From Rhodoferax sp. OV413 (GTDB taxonomy: Bacteria > Pseudomonadota > Gammaproteobacteria > Burkholderiales > Burkholderiaceae_C), in contig CAMATS010000030.1 of NCBI GenBank assembly GCA_945861195.1, positions 1 to 12,808 of the forward strand: a stretch of 12,808 bases of DNA. Direction: 5' to 3'. Positions 6,394-12,808 of this stretch are shown one piece after another. Below the pieces are notes generated by a model. The model had not been told where the DNA came from. It did no database searches and was given only the letters and a program-made list of their open reading frames with translations. The translations under genes were made by a program, and so were the position numbers. Every line of letters begins with the position of its first letter. Within the stretch, counting starts at the first letter, position 1.

Positions 6394-8184
6394 ATGACTT
6401 ACTCCGTAACCAGAAGAAAATTTGATGTCGTCATTGTGGGCGCTGGCGGCTCAGGTATGCGGGCCTCGCTGCAACTCGCGCGCGCTGGCCTGAATGTGGC
6501 AGTGCTCAGCAAGGTTTTTCCGACCCGCTCCCACACGGTGGCGGCCCAGGGCGGCATTGGCGCATCGCTGGGCAACATGAACGAGGACAACTGGCACTAC
6601 CATTTTTACGACACGATCAAAGGCTCCGATTGGCTAGGCGATCAGGATGCGATCGAATTCATGTGCCGTGAAGCGCCCAAGGTGGTTTATGACCTCGAGC
6701 ACATGGGCATGCCTTTTGACCGTAACCCGGACGGAACCATCTACCAAAGGCCGTTTGGTGGGCATACGGCGAACTATGGCGAAAAAGCGGTTGAGCGAGC
6801 CTGCGCAGCAGCGGACCGCACTGGCCATGCGATGTTGCACACGCTCTACCAACAAAACATCAAGGCCAGAACCAGTTTTTTTGTCGAATGGATGGCGCTC
6901 GACCTGGTCCGGGACGCCGATGGCGACGTCTTGGGAGTGACCGCGCTGGAGATGGAAACCGGGGACCTTCACATCCTGGAGGCAAAAACCACACTGCTGG
7001 CCACGGGCGGGGCCGGGCGCATCTTTGCCGCGTCCACCAACGCGTACATCAACACGGGTGACGGGCTCGGCTTAGCCGCACGGGCCGGAATTCCGTTGGA
7101 GGACATGGAGTTCTGGCAGTTCCACCCCACGGGGGTTGCCGGTGCGGGCGTGCTGCTCACCGAGGGCTGCCGCGGGGAGGGCGCCATTTTGCTCAACAGC
7201 CTGGGTGAGCGCTTCATGGAACGCTACGCGCCCACGCTCAAAGACCTGGCGCCGCGCGACTTCGTCTCGCGTTCCATGGACCAAGAAATCAAGGAAGGGC
7301 GGGGCTGCGGTCCAAATAAAGACCATGTGCTGCTCAAGCTCGACCATCTGGGCGTAGACACCATCATGAAGCGACTGCCCTCGGTGCTTGAGATCGGGCA
7401 TAACTTTGCCAATGTCGACATCACCAAGGAACCCATACCTGTGGTGCCCACAATCCACTACCAGATGGGCGGCATTCCCACCAATATCCACGGCCAGGTG
7501 GTGGTTCAGGCCAATGGCCGACACAACGAGGTGGTCAACGGCCTGTATGCGGTGGGCGAGTGCTCCTGCGTCAGTGTGCACGGCGCCAACCGTTTGGGCA
7601 CCAACTCACTGCTCGACTTGCTGGTGTTCGGTCGGGCGGCAGGTAATCACATCGTCGAGTTCAACAACAGCAACCGGACGCACAAGCCCCTGCCAGCAGA
7701 TGCCGCCGAGCGCACCCTGACTCGCCTCTCCCGCCTAGACCATGCAAGCACAGGAGAATACGCGCAGGATGTCGCCAACGAACTGCGCGCCACCATGCAG
7801 CAGCATGCCGGCGTTTTTCGCACCCAGGCCAGCATGGACGAGGGTGTGGCCAAAGTGGCCGATCTGCGCCAGCGGGTCAATTCAATCAACCTGAAGGACA
7901 AATCTAGGGTCTTCAACACGGCCCGCATTGAGGCCCTGGAAGTTGAGAACCTGATCGAAGCCGCCGAGGCCACCATGGTGTCGGCGGCGGCGCGCCATGA
8001 AAGCCGGGGCGCGCACAGCGTTGACGACTATGGTGACTGCCCGGAGTATCCAAACGGCCGCAACGACAGCGAATGGCATAAACACAGCCTGTGGTACCGC
8101 GAAGGCAATCGGCTGAGCTACAAACCGGTGCAGATGAAGCCCTTGACTGTGGCGACAGTTGAATTAAAGGTACGCACATTTTGA
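6394..8184 (+). CDS. sdhA: Succinate dehydrogenase flavoprotein subunit
   Basis: SdhA oxidises succinate to fumarate on a covalently bound FAD and passes electrons to SdhB on the cytoplasmic face of the membrane. It has 596 residues, close to the family norm of about 590. The dinucleotide-binding motif VVIVGAGGSGMRA spans residues 12-24. SHTVAAQGG contains H47, the FAD-linked histidine. Substrate-site residues are present: H244 (QFHPTG), R288 (APRDFVSR), H355 (PTIHYQMGG) and R400 (HGANRLGTNSLLD). The capping and C-terminal helical domains are intact. No Shine-Dalgarno precedes the ATG; the upstream bases are TTTTTAAAAATCC, so initiation may depend on an unstructured AU-rich leader. It lies 49 bases after sdhD. 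Confidence 0.97.
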   Translation: MTYSVTRRKFDVVIVGAGGSGMRASLQLARAGLNVAVLSKVFPTRSHTVAAQGGIGASLGNMNEDNWHYHFYDTIKGSDWLGDQDAIEFMCREAPKVVYDLEHMGMPFDRNPDGTIYQRPFGGHTANYGEKAVERACAAADRTGHAMLHTLYQQNIKARTSFFVEWMALDLVRDADGDVLGVTALEMETGDLHILEAKTTLLATGGAGRIFAASTNAYINTGDGLGLAARAGIPLEDMEFWQFHPTGVAGAGVLLTEGCRGEGAILLNSLGERFMERYAPTLKDLAPRDFVSRSMDQEIKEGRGCGPNKDHVLLKLDHLGVDTIMKRLPSVLEIGHNFANVDITKEPIPVVPTIHYQMGGIPTNIHGQVVVQANGRHNEVVNGLYAVGECSCVSVHGANRLGTNSLLDLLVFGRAAGNHIVEFNNSNRTHKPLPADAAERTLTRLSRLDHASTGEYAQDVANELRATMQQHAGVFRTQASMDEGVAKVADLRQRVNSINLKDKSRVFNTARIEALEVENLIEAAEATMVSAAARHESRGAHSVDDYGDCPEYPNGRNDSEWHKHSLWYREGNRLSYKPVQMKPLTVATVELKVRTF

Positions 8185-8245
8185 ATTCAATGGCCAAGAC
8201 AGCCGTCGCCTCTGACGCCCAGACGCCAACCAGCCGGAACCAACC

Positions 8246-8950
8246 ATGAGTAAACGTACTTTCAAAATTTACCGCTACGACCCCGACCAGGACGCCAAGC
8301 CCTACATGCAAACCATCGAGGTGGAGCTTGACGGCAGCGAGCGCATGCTGCTTGATGCCCTGATGAAGCTCAAAGCAATTGATCCGGCCATCTCCTTTCG
8401 TCGCTCTTGCAGGGAAGGCGTTTGCGGCTCAGACGCCATGAACATCAACGGCAAAAATGGCTTGGCCTGCCTGACGAATATGCGCACCCTGTCCGGGACC
8501 ATCGTGCTCAAGCCCCTGCCAGGTCTGCCGGTGATCCGCGATCTGATTGTGGACATGACCCAATTTTTCAAGCAGTACAACTCCATCAAGCCCTACTTGA
8601 TCAACGATGCCGTCCCGCCAGAGAAAGAACGCCTGCAAAGCCCTGAGGAGCGGGAAGAACTCAACGGCCTGTACGAATGCATACTCTGCGCCAGTTGCTC
8701 CACCAGTTGCCCAAGTTTTTGGTGGAATCCAGACAAGTTCGTCGGTCCTGCCGGGCTGTTGCAAGCCTACCGCTTTATCGCTGACAGCCGTGACGAAGCC
8801 ACTGCAGAGAGGCTCGACAATCTGGAAGATCCCTATCGCCTGTTCCGGTGCCATACCATCATGAATTGCGTCGATGTTTGCCCCAAGGGACTCAATCCCA
8901 CCCGGGCCATCGGGAAAATCAAGGAGATGATGGTGCTGCGCACCGTTTGA
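8246..8950 (+). CDS. sdhB: Succinate dehydrogenase iron-sulfur subunit
   Basis: SdhB carries electrons from the SdhA flavin to ubiquinone through three clusters. The 234-residue protein has the [2Fe-2S] ligands C55, C60, D63 and C75 (SCREGVCGSD and LAC), the [4Fe-4S] ligands C145, C148 and C151 in CILCASCSTSCP, and the [3Fe-4S] ligands C155, C202 and C208 (CHTIMNC). C212 in VCPKGLNP completes the ferredoxin-like pattern. Cluster spacing in the N-terminal domain is the same as in Escherichia coli SdhB. The start MSKRTFKIYRYDPD is family-like, with only a weak GGAA as ribosome site. It follows sdhA by 61 bases, a longer gap than elsewhere in this operon. Confidence 0.97.
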   Translation: MSKRTFKIYRYDPDQDAKPYMQTIEVELDGSERMLLDALMKLKAIDPAISFRRSCREGVCGSDAMNINGKNGLACLTNMRTLSGTIVLKPLPGLPVIRDLIVDMTQFFKQYNSIKPYLINDAVPPEKERLQSPEEREELNGLYECILCASCSTSCPSFWWNPDKFVGPAGLLQAYRFIADSRDEATAERLDNLEDPYRLFRCHTIMNCVDVCPKGLNPTRAIGKIKEMMVLRTV

Positions 8951-8973
8951 AGGCGATATGACAGCGAGGCTAC

Positions 8974-9258
8974 ATGGAAGAATTGCTTGATCAACGAGGT
9001 TTGAGCAAGCTTCGCTGGCGCTGCCGACGCGGCTTGCTTGAGAACGATTTATTGATTGAGCGATTTTTTAATCGCTTCGAGAGTACCCTGACCCGCAGCC
9101 AAGCACAGGCCCTGGGCGATCTGATGGATTTGGGCGACCGGGACTTGTTGGATCTGCAGTTGGCGCGCAAGTCCTTGGGGCAAATCGATGCTGCGCTGGA
9201 TCGCACTGACACCCGTGAAATTTTGGCTATGTTGAGACAACCCCTTGAAAGGCTTTAA
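8974..9258 (+). CDS. sdhE: FAD assembly factor SdhE (DUF339/YgfY family, antitoxin CptB-like name in older records)
   Basis: SdhE is a small cytoplasmic protein that promotes covalent attachment of FAD to SdhA. The 94-residue protein has the defining RGxxE motif as R19-G20-L-L-E23 within a short helical fold (LRWRCRRGLLENDLLIERFF), followed by the acidic DLMDLGDRDLLDL segment. Its place directly after sdhB supports the role, because its substrate SdhA is encoded in the same operon. GAGG (8966-8969) gives a Shine-Dalgarno 4 bases before the ATG. Its TAA stop touches the gltA ATG (TAAATG). Some databases label this family as antitoxin CptB; no toxin partner is present here. Confidence 0.93.
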   Translation: MEELLDQRGLSKLRWRCRRGLLENDLLIERFFNRFESTLTRSQAQALGDLMDLGDRDLLDLQLARKSLGQIDAALDRTDTREILAMLRQPLERL

Positions 9259-10569
9259 ATGAAACTCGCTGACAACAAAGCTACCTTATCGTTCAGTAAC
9301 GGCAGCGCCAGCATCGATTTACCAGTCTACCGGGGCACTGTTGGGCCCGATGTGATTGACATCCGCAAGCTGTATGCCCAAACCGGCATGTTCACCTATG
9401 ACCCCGGGTTTTTGTCGACCTCAGCATGCCAGTCGGCGATCACCTACATTGACGGCGACAAAGGCGAGTTACTGTACCGCGGCTACCCGATCGAGCAGTT
9501 GGCAACCACCTGCGATTTCATGGAAACCTGCCACTTGCTTTTATACGGGCGCCTGCCTGACATCGCTGCCAAGGCCGAGTTCACCCAGCGCGTGACTTAC
9601 CACACCATGGTCAACGAGCAAATGCAATTCTTTCTGCGTGGTTTTCGCCGTGATGCTCATCCAATGGCCATCATGACTGGTCTGGTTGGCGCGCTGTCGG
9701 CCTTCTACCATGACAGCACCGACATCCACAACCCCGAGCACCGGGATATATCGGCCCTGCGTTTGATCGCGAAAATGCCAACGCTGGTGGCCATGGCCTA
9801 CAAATACAGTGCCGGCCAGCCCTATATGTACCCAAAGAACAGCCTGAGCTATGCGGGCAACTTTTTGCACATGATGTTTGCCACGCCCTGCGAGGACTAT
9901 GTGGTCAACCCGGTGATAGAGCGGGCACTCGACCGTATTTTTGTTCTGCATGCCGACCATGAACAAAACGCCTCCACCTCGACTGTGCGCCTGTGCGGCA
10001 GTTCTGGCACCAACCCCTTTGCAGCAATTGCGGCAGGCGTGGCCTGCTTGTGGGGTCCGGCCCACGGGGGCGCCAATGAAGCCTGCCTGAACATGCTCGA
10101 AGACATACAGGCGATGGGTGGGATTGCCAAGGTGGGCCAATTCATGGAGCAGGTCAAAGACAAAAATTCGGGTGTCAAACTCATGGGCTTTGGTCACCGT
10201 GTTTACAAAAACTACGACCCACGCGCCAAGTTGATGCAAGAGACCTGCAAGGAAGTGCTGGCCTCGCTGGGCCTGGAAAATGACCCCTTATTCAAGCTGG
10301 CGATGGCACTGGAGAAAATTGCCCTGGAAGACGACTACTTTGTGCAGCGCAAGCTCTATCCCAATGTCGACTTCTATTCTGGCATCGTCCAGCGCGCCAT
10401 TGGCATACCGGTGAGCCTGTTCACCGCTATTTTTGCGCTGGCCCGCACGGTCGGCTGGATTGCCCAGCTCAATGAAATGATCGGCGACCCCGAATACAAA
10501 ATTGGCCGTCCGCGCCAGCTTTTTTCAGGCTCGACCCGCCGCGATGTGCTGCCGATTGCGCAGCGTTGA
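9259..10569 (+). CDS. gltA: Citrate synthase (type II)
   Basis: Citrate synthase condenses oxaloacetate and acetyl-CoA into citrate, the entry step of the TCA cycle. It has 436 residues, the usual length for the Gram-negative hexameric, NADH-sensitive type. Catalytic residues are visible: H269 in GPAHGGANEA, H313 in GFGHRVYKNYDPRA and D371 in VDFYSG. These correspond to H264, H305 and D362 of the Escherichia coli enzyme. LHADHEQNASTSTVR and ARTVGWIAQLNEM are further signatures. The Shine-Dalgarno GAAAGG lies inside the end of sdhE (about 9247-9252), and the ATG directly follows the sdhE stop, so translation is probably coupled. It appears to be the last gene of the sdh operon. Confidence 0.97.
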   Translation: MKLADNKATLSFSNGSASIDLPVYRGTVGPDVIDIRKLYAQTGMFTYDPGFLSTSACQSAITYIDGDKGELLYRGYPIEQLATTCDFMETCHLLLYGRLPDIAAKAEFTQRVTYHTMVNEQMQFFLRGFRRDAHPMAIMTGLVGALSAFYHDSTDIHNPEHRDISALRLIAKMPTLVAMAYKYSAGQPYMYPKNSLSYAGNFLHMMFATPCEDYVVNPVIERALDRIFVLHADHEQNASTSTVRLCGSSGTNPFAAIAAGVACLWGPAHGGANEACLNMLEDIQAMGGIAKVGQFMEQVKDKNSGVKLMGFGHRVYKNYDPRAKLMQETCKEVLASLGLENDPLFKLAMALEKIALEDDYFVQRKLYPNVDFYSGIVQRAIGIPVSLFTAIFALARTVGWIAQLNEMIGDPEYKIGRPRQLFSGSTRRDVLPIAQR

Positions 10570-10570
10570 C

Positions 10571-10618
10571 AGCGCGAAAGTCAGCATCCAGCAAAATCAA
10601 AGGGGGCTGATTGGCGCT
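10571..10618 (+). other. Nested dyad after gltA, possible transcript-end structure
   Basis: AGCGC (10571-10575) pairs with GCGCT (10614-10618), and inside it TCAGC (10581-10585) pairs with GCTGA (10606-10610). The transcript could fold into an interrupted stem just after the gltA stop. There is no following T-run, so it is not a standard intrinsic terminator; it may instead protect the 3' end or be chance. Confidence 0.25.
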
Positions 10619-10669
10619 CAGGCCCGCCGGACTTGGGCCCCGGGTTATGGCGTCGTGTGAGAACAGGGT

Positions 10670-10688
10670 AGCGGCAGCCGCTTAAAAT
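10670..10688 (+). promoter_or_regulatory. Putative leuC promoter -10 with adjoining dyad
   Basis: TAAAAT (10683-10688) resembles a -10 hexamer 21 bases before the leuC ATG. Immediately upstream is the dyad AGCGG-CAG-CCGCT (10670-10682). No good -35 is seen at the proper distance, as expected for an activated promoter. The dyad could be a regulator site or a small hairpin. The leader from a start near 10695 would be only about 15 bases, enough for the AAGGA ribosome site at 10700-10704. Confidence 0.4.
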
Positions 10689-10709
10689 GCAGTAACACGA
10701 AGGAAAACC

Positions 10710-12155
10710 ATGGGACGCACCCTGTACGACAAGCTGTGGGACGCGCACGTTGTCCACACCGAGGAAGATGGCACAGCCATCCTCTACATAGACCGCCACT
10801 TGGTGCACGAGGTTACCAGCCCGCAAGCCTTTGAGGGTCTGCGTCAGGCTGGCCGCACGGTCTGGCGCAACAGTTCCATCGTCGCCACAGCGGACCACAA
10901 CACGCCGACCACAGGCTGGGAACAGGGCTATGCGGGGATCACCGACCCCACCAGCAGAGAGCAGGTGATGACCTTGGACAGCAATATGCAGCAATTTGGT
11001 GCTGCGGCTTATTTTCCGTTTTTGTCCAAACGCCAGGGCATCGTGCATGTGATCGGCCCGGAAAACGGTGCCACCCTGCCTGGCATGACGGTGGTCTGCG
11101 GCGACTCGCACACCTCTACCCACGGCGCCTTCGGTGCTTTAGCGCACGGCATCGGAACCAGTGAAGTCGAGCATGTCTTGGCGACCCAGACCCTGCTGGC
11201 AAAAAAAGCCAAAAACATGTTGGTCCGGGTGAGTGGCACATTGGCACGCGGCTGCAGCGGCAAAGATATCGTGCTGGCCATCATCGGCCGAATTGGCACC
11301 GCTGGCGGTACCGGGTACACCATCGAATTCGGCGGCAAGGCAATCAGTGCGCTGAGCATGGAAGGCCGCATGACGGTGTGCAATATGGCCATCGAGGCTG
11401 GCGCCCGGGCCGGCCTGGTGGCGGTCGACGACAAAACCATTGACTATGTGCGGGGTCGACCGCTGGCCCCCGGCCAGCTGGCGTCTGGCGTTGCGGCAAC
11501 GCTGGAGTGGGAACAGGCAGTGGCTTACTGGAAAACCCTGCACTCTGACGCGGATGCCAATTTCGACGCCTTGGTCGAACTCGATGCAAGCCAATTGATC
11601 CCCCAGGTGACCTGGGGCACCTCCCCCGAGATGGTGCTCGGCATCGACAGCCGGGTGCCCGACCCAGACAAAGAAAAAGACGCCAGCAAACGCAGCGCCA
11701 TCGAACGGGCTCTCGCCTACATGGGCCTAGAGCCCGGCAAGGCGCTCAACGACCTCTATGTCGACAAGGTCTTCATCGGCTCATGCACCAACAGCCGCAT
11801 TGAAGACATGCGCGAAGCCGCAGCGGTGGTGCGCAAGCTTGGGCGAAAAGTGGCCAAAAATATCAAACTGGCCATGGTGGTTCCTGGCTCTGGCCTGGTC
11901 AAGGCGCAAGCTGAACAGGAGGGCCTGCACGAGATTTTTCGCGCTGCCGGCTTTGAATGGCGCGAACCGGGCTGCTCCATGTGTCTGGCCATGAATGCCG
12001 ACCGACTCGAGCCCGGCGAACGCTGCGCCTCGACCAGCAACCGTAATTTTGAGGGCCGCCAAGGGGCCGGTGGGCGCACCCACCTGGTCAGCCCAGCCAT
12101 GGCCGCCGCCGCGGCCATCCATGGCCATTTTGTCGACACCCGGCAGTTTGCCTGA
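10710..12155 (+). CDS. leuC: 3-Isopropylmalate dehydratase large subunit
   Basis: LeuC with LeuD forms isopropylmalate isomerase, which converts 2-isopropylmalate to 3-isopropylmalate in leucine biosynthesis. It belongs to the aconitase superfamily and uses a [4Fe-4S] cluster. The 481-residue protein is slightly longer than the common 466-470. Cluster ligands are C359 (IGSCTNSR) and C422/C425 (PGCSMCLAMN). Other signatures are TADHNTPT, VCGDSHTSTHGAFGALAHGIGTSE (beginning near residue 130), GRMTVCNMAIEAGAR and the C-terminal STSNRNFEGRQG / GRTHLVSPAMAAAAA. AAGGA at 10700-10704 is the Shine-Dalgarno. It starts 140 bases after gltA and is probably a separate transcription unit with leuD. Confidence 0.97.
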   Translation: MGRTLYDKLWDAHVVHTEEDGTAILYIDRHLVHEVTSPQAFEGLRQAGRTVWRNSSIVATADHNTPTTGWEQGYAGITDPTSREQVMTLDSNMQQFGAAAYFPFLSKRQGIVHVIGPENGATLPGMTVVCGDSHTSTHGAFGALAHGIGTSEVEHVLATQTLLAKKAKNMLVRVSGTLARGCSGKDIVLAIIGRIGTAGGTGYTIEFGGKAISALSMEGRMTVCNMAIEAGARAGLVAVDDKTIDYVRGRPLAPGQLASGVAATLEWEQAVAYWKTLHSDADANFDALVELDASQLIPQVTWGTSPEMVLGIDSRVPDPDKEKDASKRSAIERALAYMGLEPGKALNDLYVDKVFIGSCTNSRIEDMREAAAVVRKLGRKVAKNIKLAMVVPGSGLVKAQAEQEGLHEIFRAAGFEWREPGCSMCLAMNADRLEPGERCASTSNRNFEGRQGAGGRTHLVSPAMAAAAAIHGHFVDTRQFA

Positions 12156-12167
12156 GCAGCGACCCCT

Positions 12168-12808
12168 ATGCAAAAATTTGACACGCTCAAAGGCCTTGTG
12201 GCTCCGATGGACCGGGAAAATGTTGATACCGATGCCATCATTCCCAAACAGTTTCTCAAGTCGATCCGAAAAACCGGATTTGGCCAAAATCTGTTTGACC
12301 AGTGGCGCTACCTTGACCCCGGTTACCCTGGGCAGGACCCCAATAGCCGCCGCCCAAACCCCGACTTTGTGCTCAACCAGGCCCGCTACCAAGGGGCCTG
12401 CATCCTGCTGGCGCGTAAGAATTTTGGCTGCGGCTCGTCACGCGAGCATGCGCCTTGGGCGCTTGACCAATTCGGATTTCGCGCCATCATCGCCCCGAGT
12501 TACGCAGATATTTTTTTCAACAACAGCTTCAAAAATGGACTGTTGCCAATTGTGTTGCCAGAAGCGCAGGTAAGCGCACTGTTCGATGAGTCGGCGGCCT
12601 TTCCAGGCTACAGCCTGACCATTGACCTGCAGCGCCAAGTGGTTCTCAAGCCGGATGGGCAGGAGCTGCCATTTGAGGTTCAAGCATTTCGCAAGTACTG
12701 CCTGATCAACGGTTTCGACGACATCGGCCTGACCCTGCGCCACGCCGATAAAATTCGCGCCTTTGAGGCCCAACGTTTGGCCGAAAAGCCATGGCTGGCC
12801 CGCAGCCT
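12168..12808 (+). CDS. leuD: 3-Isopropylmalate dehydratase small subunit, 3' end cut by window
   Basis: LeuD is the swivel-domain subunit that completes the active site of LeuC. The 213 codons visible begin MQKFDTLKGLVAPMDRENVD and include VDTDAIIPKQFLKSI (residues 19-33), the signature FGCGSSREHAPWAL (86-99) and the C-terminal FRKYCLINGFDDIGLTLRHADKI. Betaproteobacterial LeuD is usually near 215 residues, so only a few codons should be missing beyond the right edge. It starts 12 bases after the leuC stop. No Shine-Dalgarno is evident before the ATG, so translation is probably coupled to leuC. leuB would be the expected next gene, but this cannot be seen here. Confidence 0.95.
   Translation, partial: MQKFDTLKGLVAPMDRENVDTDAIIPKQFLKSIRKTGFGQNLFDQWRYLDPGYPGQDPNSRRPNPDFVLNQARYQGACILLARKNFGCGSSREHAPWALDQFGFRAIIAPSYADIFFNNSFKNGLLPIVLPEAQVSALFDESAAFPGYSLTIDLQRQVVLKPDGQELPFEVQAFRKYCLINGFDDIGLTLRHADKIRAFEAQRLAEKPWLARS

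Noticed and set aside
8974..9258. Toxin-antitoxin reading of the small gene (CptB antitoxin name)
   Set aside because: The RGxxE motif and position after sdhB point to the FAD assembly factor SdhE; no adjacent toxin gene exists.
10621..10639. GGCCC/GGGCC inverted repeat as a rho-independent terminator
   Set aside because: The arms are only five bases and no T-run follows; the bases after it are GC-rich.
10647..10685. Short frame upstream of leuC as a possible leucine leader peptide (attenuator)
   Set aside because: The frame reads MASCENRVAAAA and contains no leucine codons, so it cannot sense leucyl-tRNA; no terminator/antiterminator pair with a T-run is seen.
1..12808. Mobile elements, CRISPR arrays, tRNA genes, defence or biosynthetic clusters
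   Set aside because: None seen. Recognisable core metabolic genes fill nearly all of the window on one strand or the other, and the remaining gaps are all shorter than 170 bases.

Overview
The window carries core central-metabolism genes of a betaproteobacterium. Order Burkholderiales, and probably family Comamonadaceae (a Rhodoferax/Polaromonas-type genome), fits best. The reasons are the cytosolic-type malate dehydrogenase with the RPRGPGMER loop, the type II citrate synthase, the AcnB sequence, the gene order acnB / CitE-like lyase / mdh / gntR / sdhCDAB / sdhE / gltA, and a leuCD pair downstream. The family assignment is inferred from protein resemblance recalled from memory, not from a search. 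Coding density is high and no gene-free stretch exceeds 300 bases.

Left arm, minus strand (1-4435): reading leftward from the central intergenic region come mdh (malate dehydrogenase), a CitE-like HpcH/HpaI-family CoA-ester lyase, and acnB (aconitase B, cut by the left edge just after its first iron-sulfur cysteine). The spacing (17 bases, then 84 bases) suggests one transcription unit. A perfect 12-bp tandem duplication sits on the stop codon of the lyase gene.

Centre (4436-4601): a 166-base divergent intergenic region lies between mdh and a GntR/HutC-type regulator. It contains the perfect palindrome TCTTATATAAGA, lying entirely in the spacer of a plausible sigma70 promoter for the regulator. 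It is a good candidate operator, probably autoregulatory and possibly also acting on mdh.

Right arm, plus strand (4602-10569): gntR, then sdhC, sdhD, sdhA and sdhB (complete succinate dehydrogenase / complex II), sdhE (FAD assembly factor) and gltA (citrate synthase). sdhE and gltA abut as TAAATG. A TTTGTTC-N10-GAACAAA dyad precedes sdhC. All heme, quinone, FAD and Fe-S residues checked are intact, so this looks like a functional operon.

Right edge (10710-12808): leuC and leuD (isopropylmalate isomerase, leucine biosynthesis). leuD is cut a few codons before its expected end. The 140 bases between gltA and leuC hold dyad symmetries and a -10-like element.

Together the genes encode citrate synthase, aconitase, succinate dehydrogenase and malate dehydrogenase: the citrate-forming and succinate-to-oxaloacetate parts of the TCA cycle around one local regulator. 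I see no mobile element, CRISPR array, tRNA, rRNA, defence system or obviously novel system. The most interesting points are the regulator and its candidate operator, and the uncharacterised CitE-like lyase embedded among TCA genes.
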